Shown here one piece after another: positions 1 through 14,000 of a stretch of DNA of 64,000 bases. The stretch covers positions 124,001 through 188,000 of the forward strand of contig MU278349.1 of the NCBI GenBank assembly GCA_022385755.1, read 5' to 3'. The position numbers were made by a program, and so were the translations under genes. The notes under the pieces were generated by a model. The model saw only the letters and a list, made by a program, of their open reading frames with translations. It was not told where the DNA came from and did no database searches. The DNA comes from Trametopsis cervina (Eukaryota > Basidiomycota > Agaricomycetes > Polyporales > Irpicaceae). Numbering within the stretch: the stretch's first letter is position 1; each line of letters begins with the position of its first letter.

Positions 1-474
1 ATTTCATTCACAGTGTGGGATGTCGGAGGTCAGGACAAGATCCGTCCCCTCTGGAGACATTGTGAGTGACTAGCGCGTATTCGTCACCGGGAGACCTCTT
101 ATTGACTCGTAACAGACTTCCAAAACACTCAGGGTATCATTTTCGTCGTTGACTCCAACGACAGGGAGCGTGTGTCTGAGGCACGTGAGGAGCTGCAGCG
201 CATGCTTAACGAAGACGAGCTGCGAGACGCGCTTCTCCTAGTCTTTGCCAACAAACAAGATTTGCCCAATGCTATGAACGCAGCGGAGATCACCGACAAA
301 CTCGGCCTTCACGGCTTGAGGCAGAGGACCTGGTTCATCCAGGTATGTAAACTGCCCTTTGTGGCACACTTATACTTTACTCATCGTTCGTCATAGGCCG
401 CATGCGCCACCAGTGGAGATGGTCTCTACGAGGGTCTTGAGTGGTTGAGCGCCAACATTAAGCGACGGGTTTAG
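1..474 (+). CDS. ARF1: ADP-ribosylation factor (ARF) small GTPase, 5' truncated
   Basis: This is the C-terminal two thirds of an ARF-family GTPase that recruits coat proteins to Golgi membranes. The window opens inside the gene, so the myristoylated N-terminus, P-loop and switch 1 are missing. Exon 1..61 encodes the switch 2 motif [13 protein letters not shown]. After an intron (62..115), exon 116..342 carries [11 protein letters not shown] and the guanine-specificity motif NKQDLP. After a second intron (343..396), exon 397..474 encodes the SAK-like box [15 protein letters not shown] and ends in a basic tail with a TAG stop. Both introns are 54 nt with GT-AG ends. The motifs match ARF1-type proteins rather than ARL or SAR1. 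It converges on SEC15. The family call is certain; the exact ARF class is likely. Confidence 0.95.
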
Positions 475-825
475 AGTCGGTTCGTTCGTGATAATTCCTG
501 GTCTTCATGAACATCATGACCGTCACGATAGCCAATTTACCTCTTGTTGTTGTCCTCCCCTCCGTTACAACGCCACTTTCTTCGTCTCTTTATATTTCTC
601 GTTTCCCATCGTCCGGTCGTCTGTCTGGAAGCTCCTCCGTTTGCCATGTCCGTTCTCGCACTGAAATTGCAGCCCAGGGGATTCAGCCTAAATGCTCTTC
701 TTTCTAACCTACGTACATGAAATGTGCAAGGCCGACATATATATTACATTCCAGTGTCGGGTCTAGTCAATAAGTACAATAGTGTCCGTGGAGAATACAG
801 CACATCTTCGATCCGGTCAGGAGTA
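475..825. other. 3' intergenic region between convergent ARF and SEC15
   Basis: This 351-bp stretch lies between two stop codons and should hold both 3' UTRs. Part of it is pyrimidine-rich. The short ORFs in it have no recognisable domain and I do not call a gene. Confidence 0.6.
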
Positions 826-3753
826 TTATCGATTCTCGCCAGGGTATATCTTCCCGACTGCCTCCGCCTCTTTACGCCGTCTTTCGCCCTTTTCCCGTGA
901 GGGCTGGTCCCGGCATTGTGAACCGTATCGCGCGAGCTTTTCCAGAAGTGAAGATAGCTTTTTCGGTTTGACGTGCGCATACGTGCTCTGGCGCACCGCA
1001 GGCGTGAGGAACCGTTGAACTTCGTTGTTCAGTACCAAAGCAGTTATCTGTGAGAGTCGTGAGTGGGGATGATACCGGTCCCACAGCGGATGACTCACTG
1101 CTCGGAGTTCGGCGAAAGCTGCCATCAGTTGAGGCCGTCCGTTGCGTTGGAACTCTTGATCAAGGAAGTCGACGTCAGTGAGAACGTTGCCTATGAAGTT
1201 TTCATTCAGCATCGGGACGTCTCTTCCCGTCAGGAAATCCTAGTGGGAAAGTCAGCAACGACATTCTTGACAGATCCTCGAAGAACATACCATCAAGCAG
1301 TCTGCAAGGTAATCAACGGCTCCGCGATACGCCTCGTCCTTGTACTCTTCCTTGATAACGAGGGTGTCGACCACGGTAGTGAGCCAGTTGACCAGCTCGT
1401 AAAGATACATGCTCGGACCATCGTCCTTCGAGTCTGGGGTCCAGTCGTACTCCGACAAGCCAAAGAAATCCTCCAGTTTCTTGTTGATAGACATATTGAC
1501 TCGCGCAAGCGAACGATTGAGAGCGATTTGGAATGCGTTTGCTGCGTTTACACGGATAGCACCGCCGCGTTGAGACGAGCTGTTAATATCGAGTTGAGTG
1601 GCGAACGGCTTATATGGGTCGTGGACAGGACAAACCGGATGTTCGTAAGGGAGCGTTCAAGCTCTGAGCATGCTACCTGGAGGTGCTCGAGGTTTGAGAC
1701 GATTTGAGCAATCTGCGACAGGTTGGATGTCGATTCTGCACGCCTTGCTAGACCTTCGCTGATGTATTTTGACATCAGTTCTTCCAGAGACTGTTTTGGG
1801 ATCAGTTGTCACGTAGACATCATCATAATGGTAGTATCAAACCTTGCTCAGGAGGTCGTCTATATTGCGATGGTGTTGTGATACGCCCTCTAGGAACTGG
1901 TAGAAATTTTGGACGAAATGGCGGATCTGTAGTAGCGGCTTCAGTTGACGAGGACAGTGTGAATTAAGTTGACTACACACATCTTGGCAGCAAAGGTAAA
2001 AGCCTTGCGACCAAGGTAGGTTGAGTGGAAGGTTGCTCCTGCCAATGACGTATATTAGTTAGACCTACAGACCCATGACAAACACGCACTGAATCAGACT
2101 GTCTCGCTCTTTGCTGCGCAGCCACACTGTATCGAGAACGCTGCTTCGTTCTGTTGGTGTCTCGACATACATAGGAAGCAATTCATCCTTTGCGATGATC
2201 TAGAAGGGGCTGTGAGACATAAGGTGTGTACTAGTATGAGATGCTCACGTCCTCAAAGCGTTTACCGAACTGCTTCTCCAGTAGGGTAACGTATCGCTCA
2301 AAGAGCACCATAATGAAGGAATGTAGGCTCGTTGTCGAATAAGAGTACGCCTGTGTGAACGTTCAGTTTGGCCGTCGGGTGAAATACCTAAAAGAGTCTG
2401 TACCTCAAGCGTCATGACGAATCCCATCAAGCCTTCCTTCACGCGCAAGAAAGAGTCAGCGTCCGTTTCTCTCTTGAGCATGTTTTCGACCACAGAGGTC
2501 AAACGCGTCAGCAGCGCGTCCCATAACTCTTCGACCTCGCGCTCAGAGCGAAAGCTGCCCGTTGTGTTGAGTACATGCGTCTCAATGATGAAGAAGCCAA
2601 CAATCTCTTGAGTCACAGAGAATAAATTCGAGAGTTGAAGTTGGTCCGGAATGATAAGGTCCGATTGTGCCTACGCGAAACAGTTGAGCTCGATTGCTTG
2701 TCTGCAGAAACAAACGCCCATCGCTCACTTTACGATCAGCCTGGTACGACTTTCGAATCTCGTCAAGCGCATCAAGAGCACCGTAGATGTGTATGCATTG
2801 GTATAGGGGCGTGAAGTCGACTTTCAGCCTCTCATTGTCAAGGACGTTGTCTGTAAACGTAATTAAGATGTGCCGTTCCACCGAGCCGAGACTCGTGTGA
2901 CATACGCTCTGTCTTCTCGTACGTTACAACTTCCACAGCACTCCCGACGCGCGCAGACTTGAGCATTGGGTCTTTCTCACGACGACTGCGCCACCGTCTT
3001 GTTCGGACGTCCATAGCTTCCAACGCTAGTTGTCCGACCTCAGCACTGACATTCCGGATGTCCAGTAGCCACTGTTTTACGGATGCGGTCACGGCGTCCT
3101 TGATCTGCTGGCGCATTGACGGTAGAGACGAAAGCAAGTGCTGGAATAAGGGAGTTTGTGACAATGAAGTCGGCGGCATGTTACCAATGTCCTCTAGTGA
3201 CTGCAGACAATATTGGATTCAATAAGGTATAACGAAGGTACAGACGAGTATATGAACGGACCCTCAACGCACTCCAGTATTTCCCCTCTTTTATCATATC
3301 TCCCACTCGGTTCACCACGTCCAGCACTCGCAGGCATGCTTGTAGGGTGTCGATCGCTTCGTCCAAGTTGGCTGCAGTCTTCTTGGATTGTAGCAGTGCT
3401 CTTTTCTTCTCCACGAGACCACGGCCAACCTGGGAGACACTCTGATCCAGGGAGTTGATTGTTTCTTTGAGGTTGGTGGTGTACGACTTAATAGAGAATA
3501 GTGTCGAGACTGAGCTGATGAACTCCTGGTAATTGTCGCCACAAATAGTCTCAATCTCAGCATCCTTAGACTCTATAAGGGTCTTGACAGTTCGAAGGTA
3601 TGCATCCTGTTGCCTGTTTGTGTGGATTTGCTTGATAATAGGACCTAACTGCTCGAGGTTCTCTGACGTAGAGGACGGATCGAGCAGGTGTATCTGTTGT
3701 AGCTGCTGCTCTATGCTCTCCTGCGTGAATTGCGGTCGTCTCCGCGGAGGCAT
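826..3753 (-). CDS. SEC15: Exocyst complex component Sec15
   Basis: Sec15 is an exocyst subunit that binds the Rab GTPase Sec4 and tethers secretory vesicles to the plasma membrane. The product starts at the ATG at 3753 with a short basic, Gln-rich leader. An N-terminal helical region typical of exocyst rods follows (coiled-coil stretch with LKETINSLDQSVSQVGRGL). The C-terminal part contains the family signature ELVNWLTTVVDTLVIKEEY, then EAYRGAVDYLADCLM and LTDVDFLDQEF. Several short introns interrupt it; after the first, the second exon resumes with SLEDIGNMPPT. The reading ends at the stop at 826 after a Lys/Arg/Glu-rich tail. It is divergent from the HAD phosphatase gene with 335 bp between starts. 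A second exocyst gene, SEC10, lies 33 kb away. I did not settle every exon boundary. Confidence 0.93.
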
Positions 3754-4088
3754 TGCAAGTGAGGGGTATAGGGGTAAGTATTAGGGTATGCGTCGGTAGT
3801 AGATGCCCGCGTTGCAGATTAGAGATACACGTGATGGTGGTACCTATGAGTAGTGCACCGCCGGATGGTAGCACGACTCGGAGCGCGCGTCGTGTTGTTT
3901 GGCAACAGCTTTAGAAATAAACAATCAGATAAGGCAAGTGTGACAGATTAGCGATTGGCGATCCTCATGTTACAAGCGCGGTATAAATATGGACCCGAGA
4001 AAACGCCGGACTCATCTAATCTCCTTCCACATTACACTCACGAAGCAGAATATATCGTCTTGACAAGATTATTCGCAAGGTCCACGAT
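3754..4088. promoter_or_regulatory. Shared promoter region of SEC15 and the HAD phosphatase
   Basis: The 335 bp between two divergent start codons must contain both promoters. A TATA-like element lies on the phosphatase side; no obvious TATA box is seen near SEC15. Confidence 0.6.
3982..3989 (+). promoter_or_regulatory. TATA box for the HAD phosphatase gene
   Basis: TATAAATA sits 100 bp upstream of the ATG at 4089, a usual distance for a fungal TATA element allowing for a short leader. Confidence 0.6.
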
Positions 4089-5108
4089 ATGCCTCAGAAT
4101 CTGCATTTTGACGCTGTGTAGGCAAATTTTCCCGTTGATATATACCAGTAGATCCGGTATTAATCACTGCGAGCTAGCCTGTTTGACATGGATGGCACCC
4201 TCGTAGACTCTACTGCGGGAGTGGTCGGAGCGTGGACGGCCTTTGCTGAAACATACCCGGGTATTAACGTGGATGAAATCCTCAGCTGTCAGTCATGCTT
4301 GATATCCTTCACGTCCCTTGGTGGATTCAACTTGTTGCATAGCCTCGCACGGTGTGCGTACGGTCGAAAACCTCCGTGTTCACTGTGGCGTCGAAGACCC
4401 GGACGAGCTCCAGGTTTGCATATGATACAGAGTGCTTTCAGGGACTAATTATTAAGTTAGAGGGAAGCAACCCGCTTCGAGCAAGTCATTGTGTCTTCAG
4501 CTAGTAAAGACGGTAAACAAGGAATCGTCTCATTGCCCGGTGTTTTATCCATCATGGAGGCCGTAAGACATCGTCATTTCCCTAATGCACTGACCCTGAC
4601 TTGTTGCTCCAGTTAAAGCCAGGTGCCAAGGGCCCCAAGCCAGCCTGGGCAATATGTACCTCAGCCACTCGCTGGTATGCGAAAGCAGCATTGGCGGCAG
4701 CAGGGATTGAGGCTCCCGAGATTTTCGTTGTCTCAGAAGATGTCACGAAGGGAAAGCCGGAGTAAGAGTATCCATTTCTATATGCGCAAATGACTGATCC
4801 TCGTTTAGACCTGATCCTTACCTGCTGGGTGCGAAGCTGTGTGGGGTTGACCCAAGCCGTTGTCTCGTCGTAGAAGATGCCCCTGCCGGCATTCGTAGCG
4901 GCTTGGCGGCGGGCTCCAAGACGTTGGCACTCATAACTTCCCATACCAGGGAGCAAGTCGGAGCTGCCAAGCCGGACTACATTGTCACGAACTTGTCTAG
5001 GTTTGTACTACTCCGTTTCAGCCCAGTTCGACTGCTGAATATGCATATTTTAGTGTTACTATGAAGCTCGCTGAGCACGGAGGTGTCGACGTTATCATCC
5101 ATGACTGA
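4089..5108 (+). CDS. HAD-superfamily phosphatase (glycerol-3-phosphatase / 2-deoxyglucose-6-phosphatase type)
   Basis: This soluble haloacid-dehalogenase phosphatase resembles yeast Gpp1/Gpp2 and Dog1/Dog2, which dephosphorylate glycerol-3-phosphate or sugar phosphates. I place the start at 4089 because splicing a short first exon restores the leader into motif I: FDAVLFDMDGTLVDST, with both catalytic Asp residues. Motif II appears as AICTSATRWYAK, the motif III Lys lies in EDVTKGKPEPDPYLLG, and the motif IV acidic pair is in VVEDAPAGIRSGLAAGS. At least five introns are needed, including one just before the last exon, which ends in VDVIIHD. Its stop is 79 bp from the stop of the convergent methyltransferase gene. 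The substrate cannot be read from the sequence: Gpp, Dog and related sugar phosphatases share these motifs. Confidence 0.88.
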
Positions 5109-5187
5109 GCGGTTGTCGACTTGCTCCAACTTTGATCCCCAGAGGCATGGATTAACTGTCCTAGAAGTTCGCACATAGCAATAGAAT

Positions 5188-6197
5188 TTAGATAGCTTCC
5201 CGATGGTAGAGATCTATGGGACGCCGAAAACCTGCAAATGCATGCATGATGAGTGCATGACCCGCCCATAAATTAAGATACGAACCTCCTTCACCCGGCC
5301 GCCCAAGGTGCTCGGGAGAGCTGAACCCGACCTGCATAAGGAGTTCTTCAAACTGTTCAGGGCGGATCTGCAATTTGCGGCCATTATCCTTGAGTTTCTG
5401 TAGCAATCACTATCGTCATTAGATGCCGTCCCAGAGTAATTACACCCTTCTTACAGGGTCCATCCGCCTGGCCTTTGCATAACCATCCCACTCTTGAGGC
5501 TCGAATACAAACGTGCCACCAGGTTTTAGCACGGAGTGTACTCGGCGGAAGAATTGCATCAAACCATCGTCCCCGCCATTGAGATGGATCCATTTGGAAA
5601 CCGAGAATCTGTCATGAGGGCATCGTTATTCATTAGAAGCGTGTCAGACTGGCCGAAGTACCTACGCAATGACCACGTCGTAGCCTTCGTTATCCTCGAT
5701 GATCTCCGTGTTCACCCAGTCGGCACAGAAAAATACCACGTTGTGGGGGTAGGCGGCGTCCATTCCTTGTGACGGAATCGGAAGAGGTCCATACATGTGC
5801 TCACAGGAACTTGGAAAGTATTCGTCCTCCAACGGCTCTGTTTGTCCTTGCATGCTCCATACTGTACGTCTCCTCTTCCATGCCGCCCGGATGAGGGTAT
5901 CGTCAATATCAACTCCAATGACTTTGCGGGATCCTTTCAGCTGCGCTGACTTCGACGATCCTGGTCAACACCACAGAAATGCAGATTTACGGAATTACAA
6001 ACCTATCTGGCATGTAATCCATCCTTCATTACATCCAATGTCTAGCACACGGGCTCCCTTGAACAGCGCGGGTGGTACAAGCTCGAGACGAGCATCTTCC
6101 GAGAGGGGGCGTTTGGAATAGTATCTGGCATAACAGATAACCAGTCAATACCATGCATTCTGACAGAAGGCAAGTAATTACCCATGGTAGTTTCCAT
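5188..6197 (-). CDS. Bin3/MEPCE-type S-adenosylmethionine methyltransferase
   Basis: The product is a class I SAM-dependent methyltransferase of the Bin3 family, whose members O-methylate the 5' gamma-phosphate of 7SK or U6-type RNA (MEPCE) or the monophosphate of small RNAs (BCDIN3D). The N-terminus has the family-type GNY motif shortly after the ATG. SAM motif I reads ARVLDIGCNEGWIT and the acidic motif is VIGVDIDDTLIRAA. The Bin3 hallmark is the segment FSVSKWIHLNGGDDGL, followed by FFRRVHSVLKPGGTFVFEP. The C-terminal half continues through LQIRPEQFEELLMQVGF to a stop at 5188. At least three introns are required. It points the same way as the downstream tubulins and converges on the HAD gene. 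The Bin3 domain is clear; the RNA substrate in fungi is not. Confidence 0.87.
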
Positions 6198-6608
6198 GAA
6201 TTGGTTGTGAATTAGGATTCGGTCTGGTCATTGGTTAAGATGTGAGACGTGACTGACTGCTGAGTGTTACAGTGCTTGTTTGTAGCATACATAAACCGGT
6301 CTCTCACGCTCCGAAGGGTTTGCGCCACAAAGCTCTCACCTTCAAATATGACCATTGGCATGCATGGCCGGTCTCACTGTGATCAGACTGAGCCTTGGAA
6401 ATGCTGCACGAAAGGACATATTTATTCCAACGCCATGAACACTGCAATTATTGGAAAGCACTGAGCAAAAGTGTATACTAGAGCTACAGGAACCAAGATG
6501 CAAGAGGGATATCTAACTAACGAGCGAAGAGGTTACTGAGACCAGGAAATATTACCAGCCGAGGGGACAAGCGATACTAAGAAAGGTATATGTTCAAATA
6601 CAGTACGT
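6198..6608. other. Methyltransferase promoter and alpha-tubulin 3' region
   Basis: These 411 bp separate the 3' end of the first tubulin from the start of the methyltransferase, both on the minus strand. I see only short AT-richer sequence and no convincing gene. Confidence 0.5.
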
Positions 6609-8380
<1,772 letters not shown>

Positions 8381-8882
8381 TATTGTGTGTCGGGAAAGTC
8401 TGTGGGGAAGGGACTAGATGGTATCTGGTAAGGTAGTGCGAGCTCGTCAGAATGGGCTTGATGTCCTGTTCCAACGCAGTGAAGGGGAAAGAATGGAGAA
8501 AGAGGTGCTGGTCACTGGAGGGAGGAGACGACGAACGAGGGCTTATGTTTTCGCGAAGCGCATGCCTACGCGACTCGACGGGCGTCTATATTACTCATAC
8601 CTGCCCAACAGCTTATTCACCTCAACAGCGTGGCATTGACGAGGCAGCACATGCTAATTCAAGTGAGACTTTCGGCACCAAAATAACACTGCTACGTCAA
8701 GTGTGTAATATAACGATGGTATGATTCAATGACTAGGCCCGCAGAAGAACAAGCTAGGATATCGACGATGCGTAAAAATTTCGTGACAGACAACAAGTAA
8801 AGGTAGGGATTAAAGGGGTGTGTCAGCCCAACCTAACGATGCGAATGAAGTATTCCGGATTCATGAACAAGAGATAAAACGC
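8381..8882. other. Spacer between the two alpha-tubulin genes
   Basis: These 502 bp hold the promoter of the downstream tubulin gene and the 3' UTR of the upstream copy. Short ORFs here have no tubulin similarity, so there is no third broken copy. Confidence 0.55.
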
Positions 8883-10625
8883 CTAGTACTCGCCAGACTC
8901 CTCAACATCAGCGGAGTCAATGCCAACCTCCTCGTAATCCTTCTCAAGAGCGGCAAGATCCTCACGAGCCTCAGAGAATTCACCTTCCTCCATACCCTCA
9001 CCGACATACCAGTGGACGAACGCACGCTTCGAGTAGAGAAGATCGAACTTGTGGTCCAGACGAGACCACGCAGAGGAGATAGCGGTGGTGTTGGACAGCA
9101 TGCACAGGCTGCGGGATACCTGAGCGAGGTCACCTCCGGGGATGTGTGCAGGGGGCTCGTTACAGATACCAAGCTTGAAGCCAGTAGGACACCAGTCGAC
9201 GAACTGGATCGTACGCTTTGTCTTGATGATAGCAACGGCAGCGTTGACATCCTTGGGGACAACATCACCACGGTAGAGGAGAGCACACGCCACTGCACAT
9301 ATTACTCAGCAAGAGGTTTTAGAAATGTCACATTTCAGCACATACTGTATTTTCCTTCCCTAGGGTCGCATTTCACCATCTGGTTGCCAGTCTCGAAGCA
9401 GGAGAAGGTCATGTCAGCGACCGAGTTCTGCTCGTGGTGAGCCTTCTCCGCAGAGATAATGGGAGCGAAGGTGGCGAGAGGGAAGTGGATACGAGGGAAA
9501 CTGTCCTAGCAGTCAGTATGCAACTACCATCCAACATGCATGTTTACGCACGGAACCAAGTTGGTCTGGAACTCGTTAAGGTCGACGTTCAATGAACCGT
9601 CGAAACGGAGGGAAGCGGTGATCGAAGAGACGACCTGGGCGATGAGCCTGTTAAGGTTTGTGAGACTGGGGGATGTAATGCCGAGCCTCTTCTTGCAAAT
9701 GTCGTAAATAGCTTCGTTGTCGACCTGATATTATAGCGGTTCAGCGAACATTACTGAGCACGCTGTGAAGTCCACATACCATGAACGAGCAGTCGGAGTG
9801 CTCCAGCGTCGTATGTGTAGTAAGCACGGAGTTGTAGGGCTCAACAACGGAGCTCGACAGCTGGGGGGCAGGGTACACACAGAACTCGAGCTTCGACTTC
9901 TTGCCATAGTCGGTGGAGAGACGCTCGAGGACGAGAGCACCGAAGCCGGAACCAGTTCCACCACCGAAGGAGTGGAAGACGAAGAAGCCTTGAAGACCAT
10001 TGCAGTTGTCGGCCAGACGGCGAACCTTGTCCACAACGGTGTCAATCATCTCCTTACCAACGGTATAGTGGCCACGCGCGTCTAAAGAACGGACGCATCA
10101 GGCAAAGTCCAGACTAGCATACAGTGCAAGACTCACAGTTGCTGGCAGCGTCCTCCTTGCCCGTTACGAGGGTCTCGGGGTGGAACAGACTCCTGTAGGT
10201 ACCAGACCGTACCTCGTCGATGACATTGGGCTCAAGGTCAACGTAGAGCGAGCGGGGCACGTGCTTGCCAGACGAGGTCTCAGAGAAGAAAGTGCTGAAG
10301 CCAGTGTCATTGGAACTGCCTTCGGTAAGGCGACCATCGGGCTATCATAATATTTTAGACACAAAAACGGCGAGAGACGCGTCGACACTTACACTGAGGC
10401 CGTGCTCAACAGTGTAGAGCTCCCCTGGAATCGTACGACAATCAGCACTTTTTCAGATACGCATAGCATTGCAACATTGCAGAAAGGCACATCCCAAACG
10501 CGTCTTATACGCTCAGGTCGCATTCTACACGCTGCATAGAGAGACACTGGGGATATAGACTTACAGCAGGCGTTACCGATCTGGACACCAGCCTGACCGA
10601 CGTGGACTGAGATGACTTCACGCAT
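8883..10625 (-). CDS. Alpha-tubulin, upstream copy
   Basis: This second complete alpha-tubulin begins [20 protein letters not shown] and ends [15 protein letters not shown], the catalytic-Glu segment and the C-terminal [10 protein letters not shown] block are intact. It shares the first four intron positions with the downstream copy. It adds two introns absent there (at [10 protein letters not shown] and inside GKYM), and the last third, from [13 protein letters not shown] to the stop, is a single exon where the other copy has four introns. Substitutions between the copies are spread over the protein (for example [16 protein letters not shown] against [16 protein letters not shown]). The two genes lie head to tail in the same orientation, 502 bp apart. 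In fungi with two alpha-tubulins one copy is often the main vegetative form; which is which cannot be told from sequence. Confidence 0.97.
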
Positions 10626-11022
10626 TTTGTTCGTCTAGCGAAACCGAGCTGAGGCGAGGGGACGTTAGAAATACTGAAACTGACGAACAACGCGTTCGAC
10701 GTGGCACACTCACGGATGAGGATGGATGTTGAGGAAAAGGTCGTCAAACACACGAAACACGCTGGAGGGCCGAGGGTTAAGAAAGGCAAACACGTTCCCG
10801 CTTACCAAATACTTTCCCACGGCTATTCTCTCCTAACAGCTTCTGATGAATCATGAGGTGTTCCCTGCTGATTCATGAGTAAAACTACTGCTCTATTGTG
10901 TGTATAGATAACGATGATTAGGGACAGATGTATGTATAGTAAGACTAAGTGGATTTAACCTAGATGGATTGTAAACGCAAAACGGCAGAGACAGATGGAG
11001 ATATGTGCCTAGACGAGGGCAC
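10626..11022. other. Promoter region of the upstream alpha-tubulin gene
   Basis: These 397 bp lie between the tubulin ATG and the stop of the lipase-like gene. They should include the tubulin promoter and leader and the lipase 3' UTR. No gene is seen. Confidence 0.5.
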
Positions 11023-14000
11023 TCAGCTCGAATTTGAACCTGAACTCAACGGTTCACTAGTCATAGCTCGCACACCATCCGTGACATGCTTCTTGCCATG
11101 CGCCGCCTTGACTGTACTTTTACGAACAAAGTAGCTGAATCACAGTCAGCGTTAATAAGCCTAGGGGTTTGACTGATCGGAACTTACTTGAGAATTCCTT
11201 GCCACATTCGCAAACCGTGTATAGGAAAGATATTTGCTGGCTTCTGCTCTTCAGAAACGGACTGGTTCGGTGCCCTGTCTATATTGTCCTCCGCATCGAA
11301 TGCTGCTCGGACGACCTCTCCCGCACCACGTTTAGGCACAGTCTTGTGCGTGACAGGTGCGCTATAGTAGATCGCCTTCTTGATCAGAGCAATTGACTCT
11401 CGCTAGAATACCTACTGTATTAGTAACGCAGCGCCGGGCCTCCAGGGCTGGAACTCACGTTGTCACGCCTTCCTGCAATTGCGGTTGGTGGAGGGCGTTC
11501 GTCATCAAGATCAAGTGGGCCTAGAGGATATAAGTTGCAAGCGATGTGTGGACACACTGGATTCGCTTACCCCAACGCCTGTCTGCCATAATATCGCCTT
11601 GCGAACTGAACGAAAATGTGGAGGCCCTCCTGTGAAGAGTGTGCCTACTTGGGTCTCGATGAAGCTGTAGCCCATTCTCTCTCGCCCGCTGAATGATCGT
11701 GTGATACTTCTTGTCGTAATTTTCTCGCTTTCGCGCAACCTGGACCGCCTTCCGCTTGAACTTCTTGTCCCACAGATCTTGACCGGTATGCCAACGTTTG
11801 ACTGGATCCTCTTTGATGAGACCTATCTCACGTGCTGGCAAATGCAGGGCCGCGATCTCTTCTGGAGGCTCCAATGAGCGAACTTCGCCAAAGATATTGA
11901 CGCGTTCGCGAACCATAACAACTCCTGGGATATCTTGCTGGCCAGACTACAAATGGCTGTTCAAGGTAGGTAGTAATAGAGCAATAAACGACGCGCACCT
12001 TGCGAGAGGTACTGTCACCATTGGATTTCTTTTCATCATGGAGTAATCGAGGTTCCGTTTCGCTGTGAGAGGCTTCAGGCCCGGATTTCGGTTCTGGCGA
12101 TTTGACGTCCTCTTGCTTTTCTGTCTCGCCCTCCCGTACCTCCTCCTTCGCGACCTCCTCATTCTGTCTATACAGCTGCACATCCGATCGATCGCTGCTG
12201 TTCCCGGAAGACTCACCCGAAGATGACGGGATATTTTCCGGTTTAAACATATCTGCGAGAGTTGCCTTGCTCTGCTTGTTGAGCTGCTCCTTTCTTTCGT
12301 CCTCATTGATAGCAGGGTCGTTAATCTCGGCGGGGGGTACGTGGAGCTCAGGGAACGGATTACGTTCCAAATGTTCAGCGGAGTGAGAGGTCACATGTTT
12401 GACGAACTCGGCTATAGATCGATATGCATACTTGGCCTGAACAGCGTTTGAGTCTCCAGTTTAAAGCTCAAAGTTCCAAATAACTGATAAGGTACTCACA
12501 CTGGGCGTGAACATGAAGACTGTCAAGACATGGCACATATCGTCGAAAACCTGTAAATGGACCTGTAGCGCAAACATGAGTAGCTTTCGGGACATCACAG
12601 CCTAGCACTACATACTTTAGTCGGCTTTGTGAACCGCTCTGCGTTCTCTTTCTGCCTTCGTCCCTGGTTCAGGACGCCTGGCCTTGTGGGGTACTGGCTC
12701 GGATTTGCCGCTTTGTGCGCGACGTAGACAATCTCATCCCGGAGTACCTCGCTATCGCCAGCGATTATGTACAGCGGACAGAGGTTGCCTAGAGAGCTCT
12801 GCAAGACAGGAGATACCAGCGGGTGTGTGAGTTGCCTAGAATATATCAGCGTCGTTCACATCATAGATATTGCATGAAGGATCGTCGTACTCGTTGGTAG
12901 CGTAATGTTGAATCTGGCCCCGCAGTTCCAGCGGTTCAGCGGAGTCGTCCTTCATCAGCACTTTCGGCGGTTTGGGTTCCCAGAAGGATTCAGCGTCCTT
13001 GCGATTAGGATCATCGTTAGGTGTGCCATTGACTCGGATGGTGTCATGCTCTCCAGAAGGCGAATCAGCATCTTTACTAGAGCATGGGGTATCAACGCCT
13101 CCTTGAGACTCTTTCAACATTTCGCCTTGTGTCTTCACATTGTCGTCCTTCAGTTCATCGGTATGGACCAGACTTTGCTGACTTTGTATGCGACCCTCTT
13201 CGGCGCTCTTCTCCATGCGTTGGTCAACTTGCTCATCTAAACGATCTTTATCCGGGCACAGCGTGTCTGCATGCCCAGGTTCAGGCGGAGGATTTGTTCC
13301 GGTTGGAGCGACGCGTGCTTCTTTGCCTTCCGCGACAAGTTGCACAGGCCATATAGGAGAAGGTTTGTGAATGAACCCATGCGGCGGGATGATATCCTAT
13401 AGTAGTCATTTTAGCGAACAGAACAACGCTATGCGACAAGCATATTTACTGTGGGCGTGTTATCCATGACACTAGGGAAACTGTGGGTCATGTCCACCCA
13501 TGGACTGATAAGAACAGCGCCTCCAGGTAGCTGAACACCCATATCCCGCAAGACGGTGAGTGCCGTCAGACACAGCCCGGCACCGGCGGAATCGCCCGCG
13601 AAAACAATCTTGGATGGAGAGATTGGGCTGTGGAGAGCGCCTGGAGGAGGATCGATGAGGTACATGTCTGGACAAAAACAGTCAAGAGCATGTAACAAAT
13701 GGGGTTCGAATATCACCTACAGGCTGCAAGAACATCCTGGAGAGGACAAGGCCAAGGATACTGCGGAGCTTTTCTAATGCCAAAGGCGTCAGAGCAATGC
13801 ATCTGTCATATCGCCAAGAACTAACCGGTAATTCACAGCAAAGGCTCTTCCTTTGATTTTGTGAGCTGAAAAGCAGGCTTAGTGAAGCATTGGACACAAA
13901 CATTAACACTGCTACTCACCGAACCGAATGATTTGATATCTATGTGTGTCTGCACGTATCTATGTTGAATAACACCAGGTAATAAATGACAAGCAATACG

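Noticed and set aside
1063..1707. 214-codon plus-strand ORF
   Set aside because: It is antisense to SEC15 exons whose family motifs are clear.
13700..13712. tRNA-like B-box (GGTTCGAAT)
   Set aside because: It lies in the lipase-like gene, does not fit the full B-box and no A-box or cloverleaf is visible nearby.
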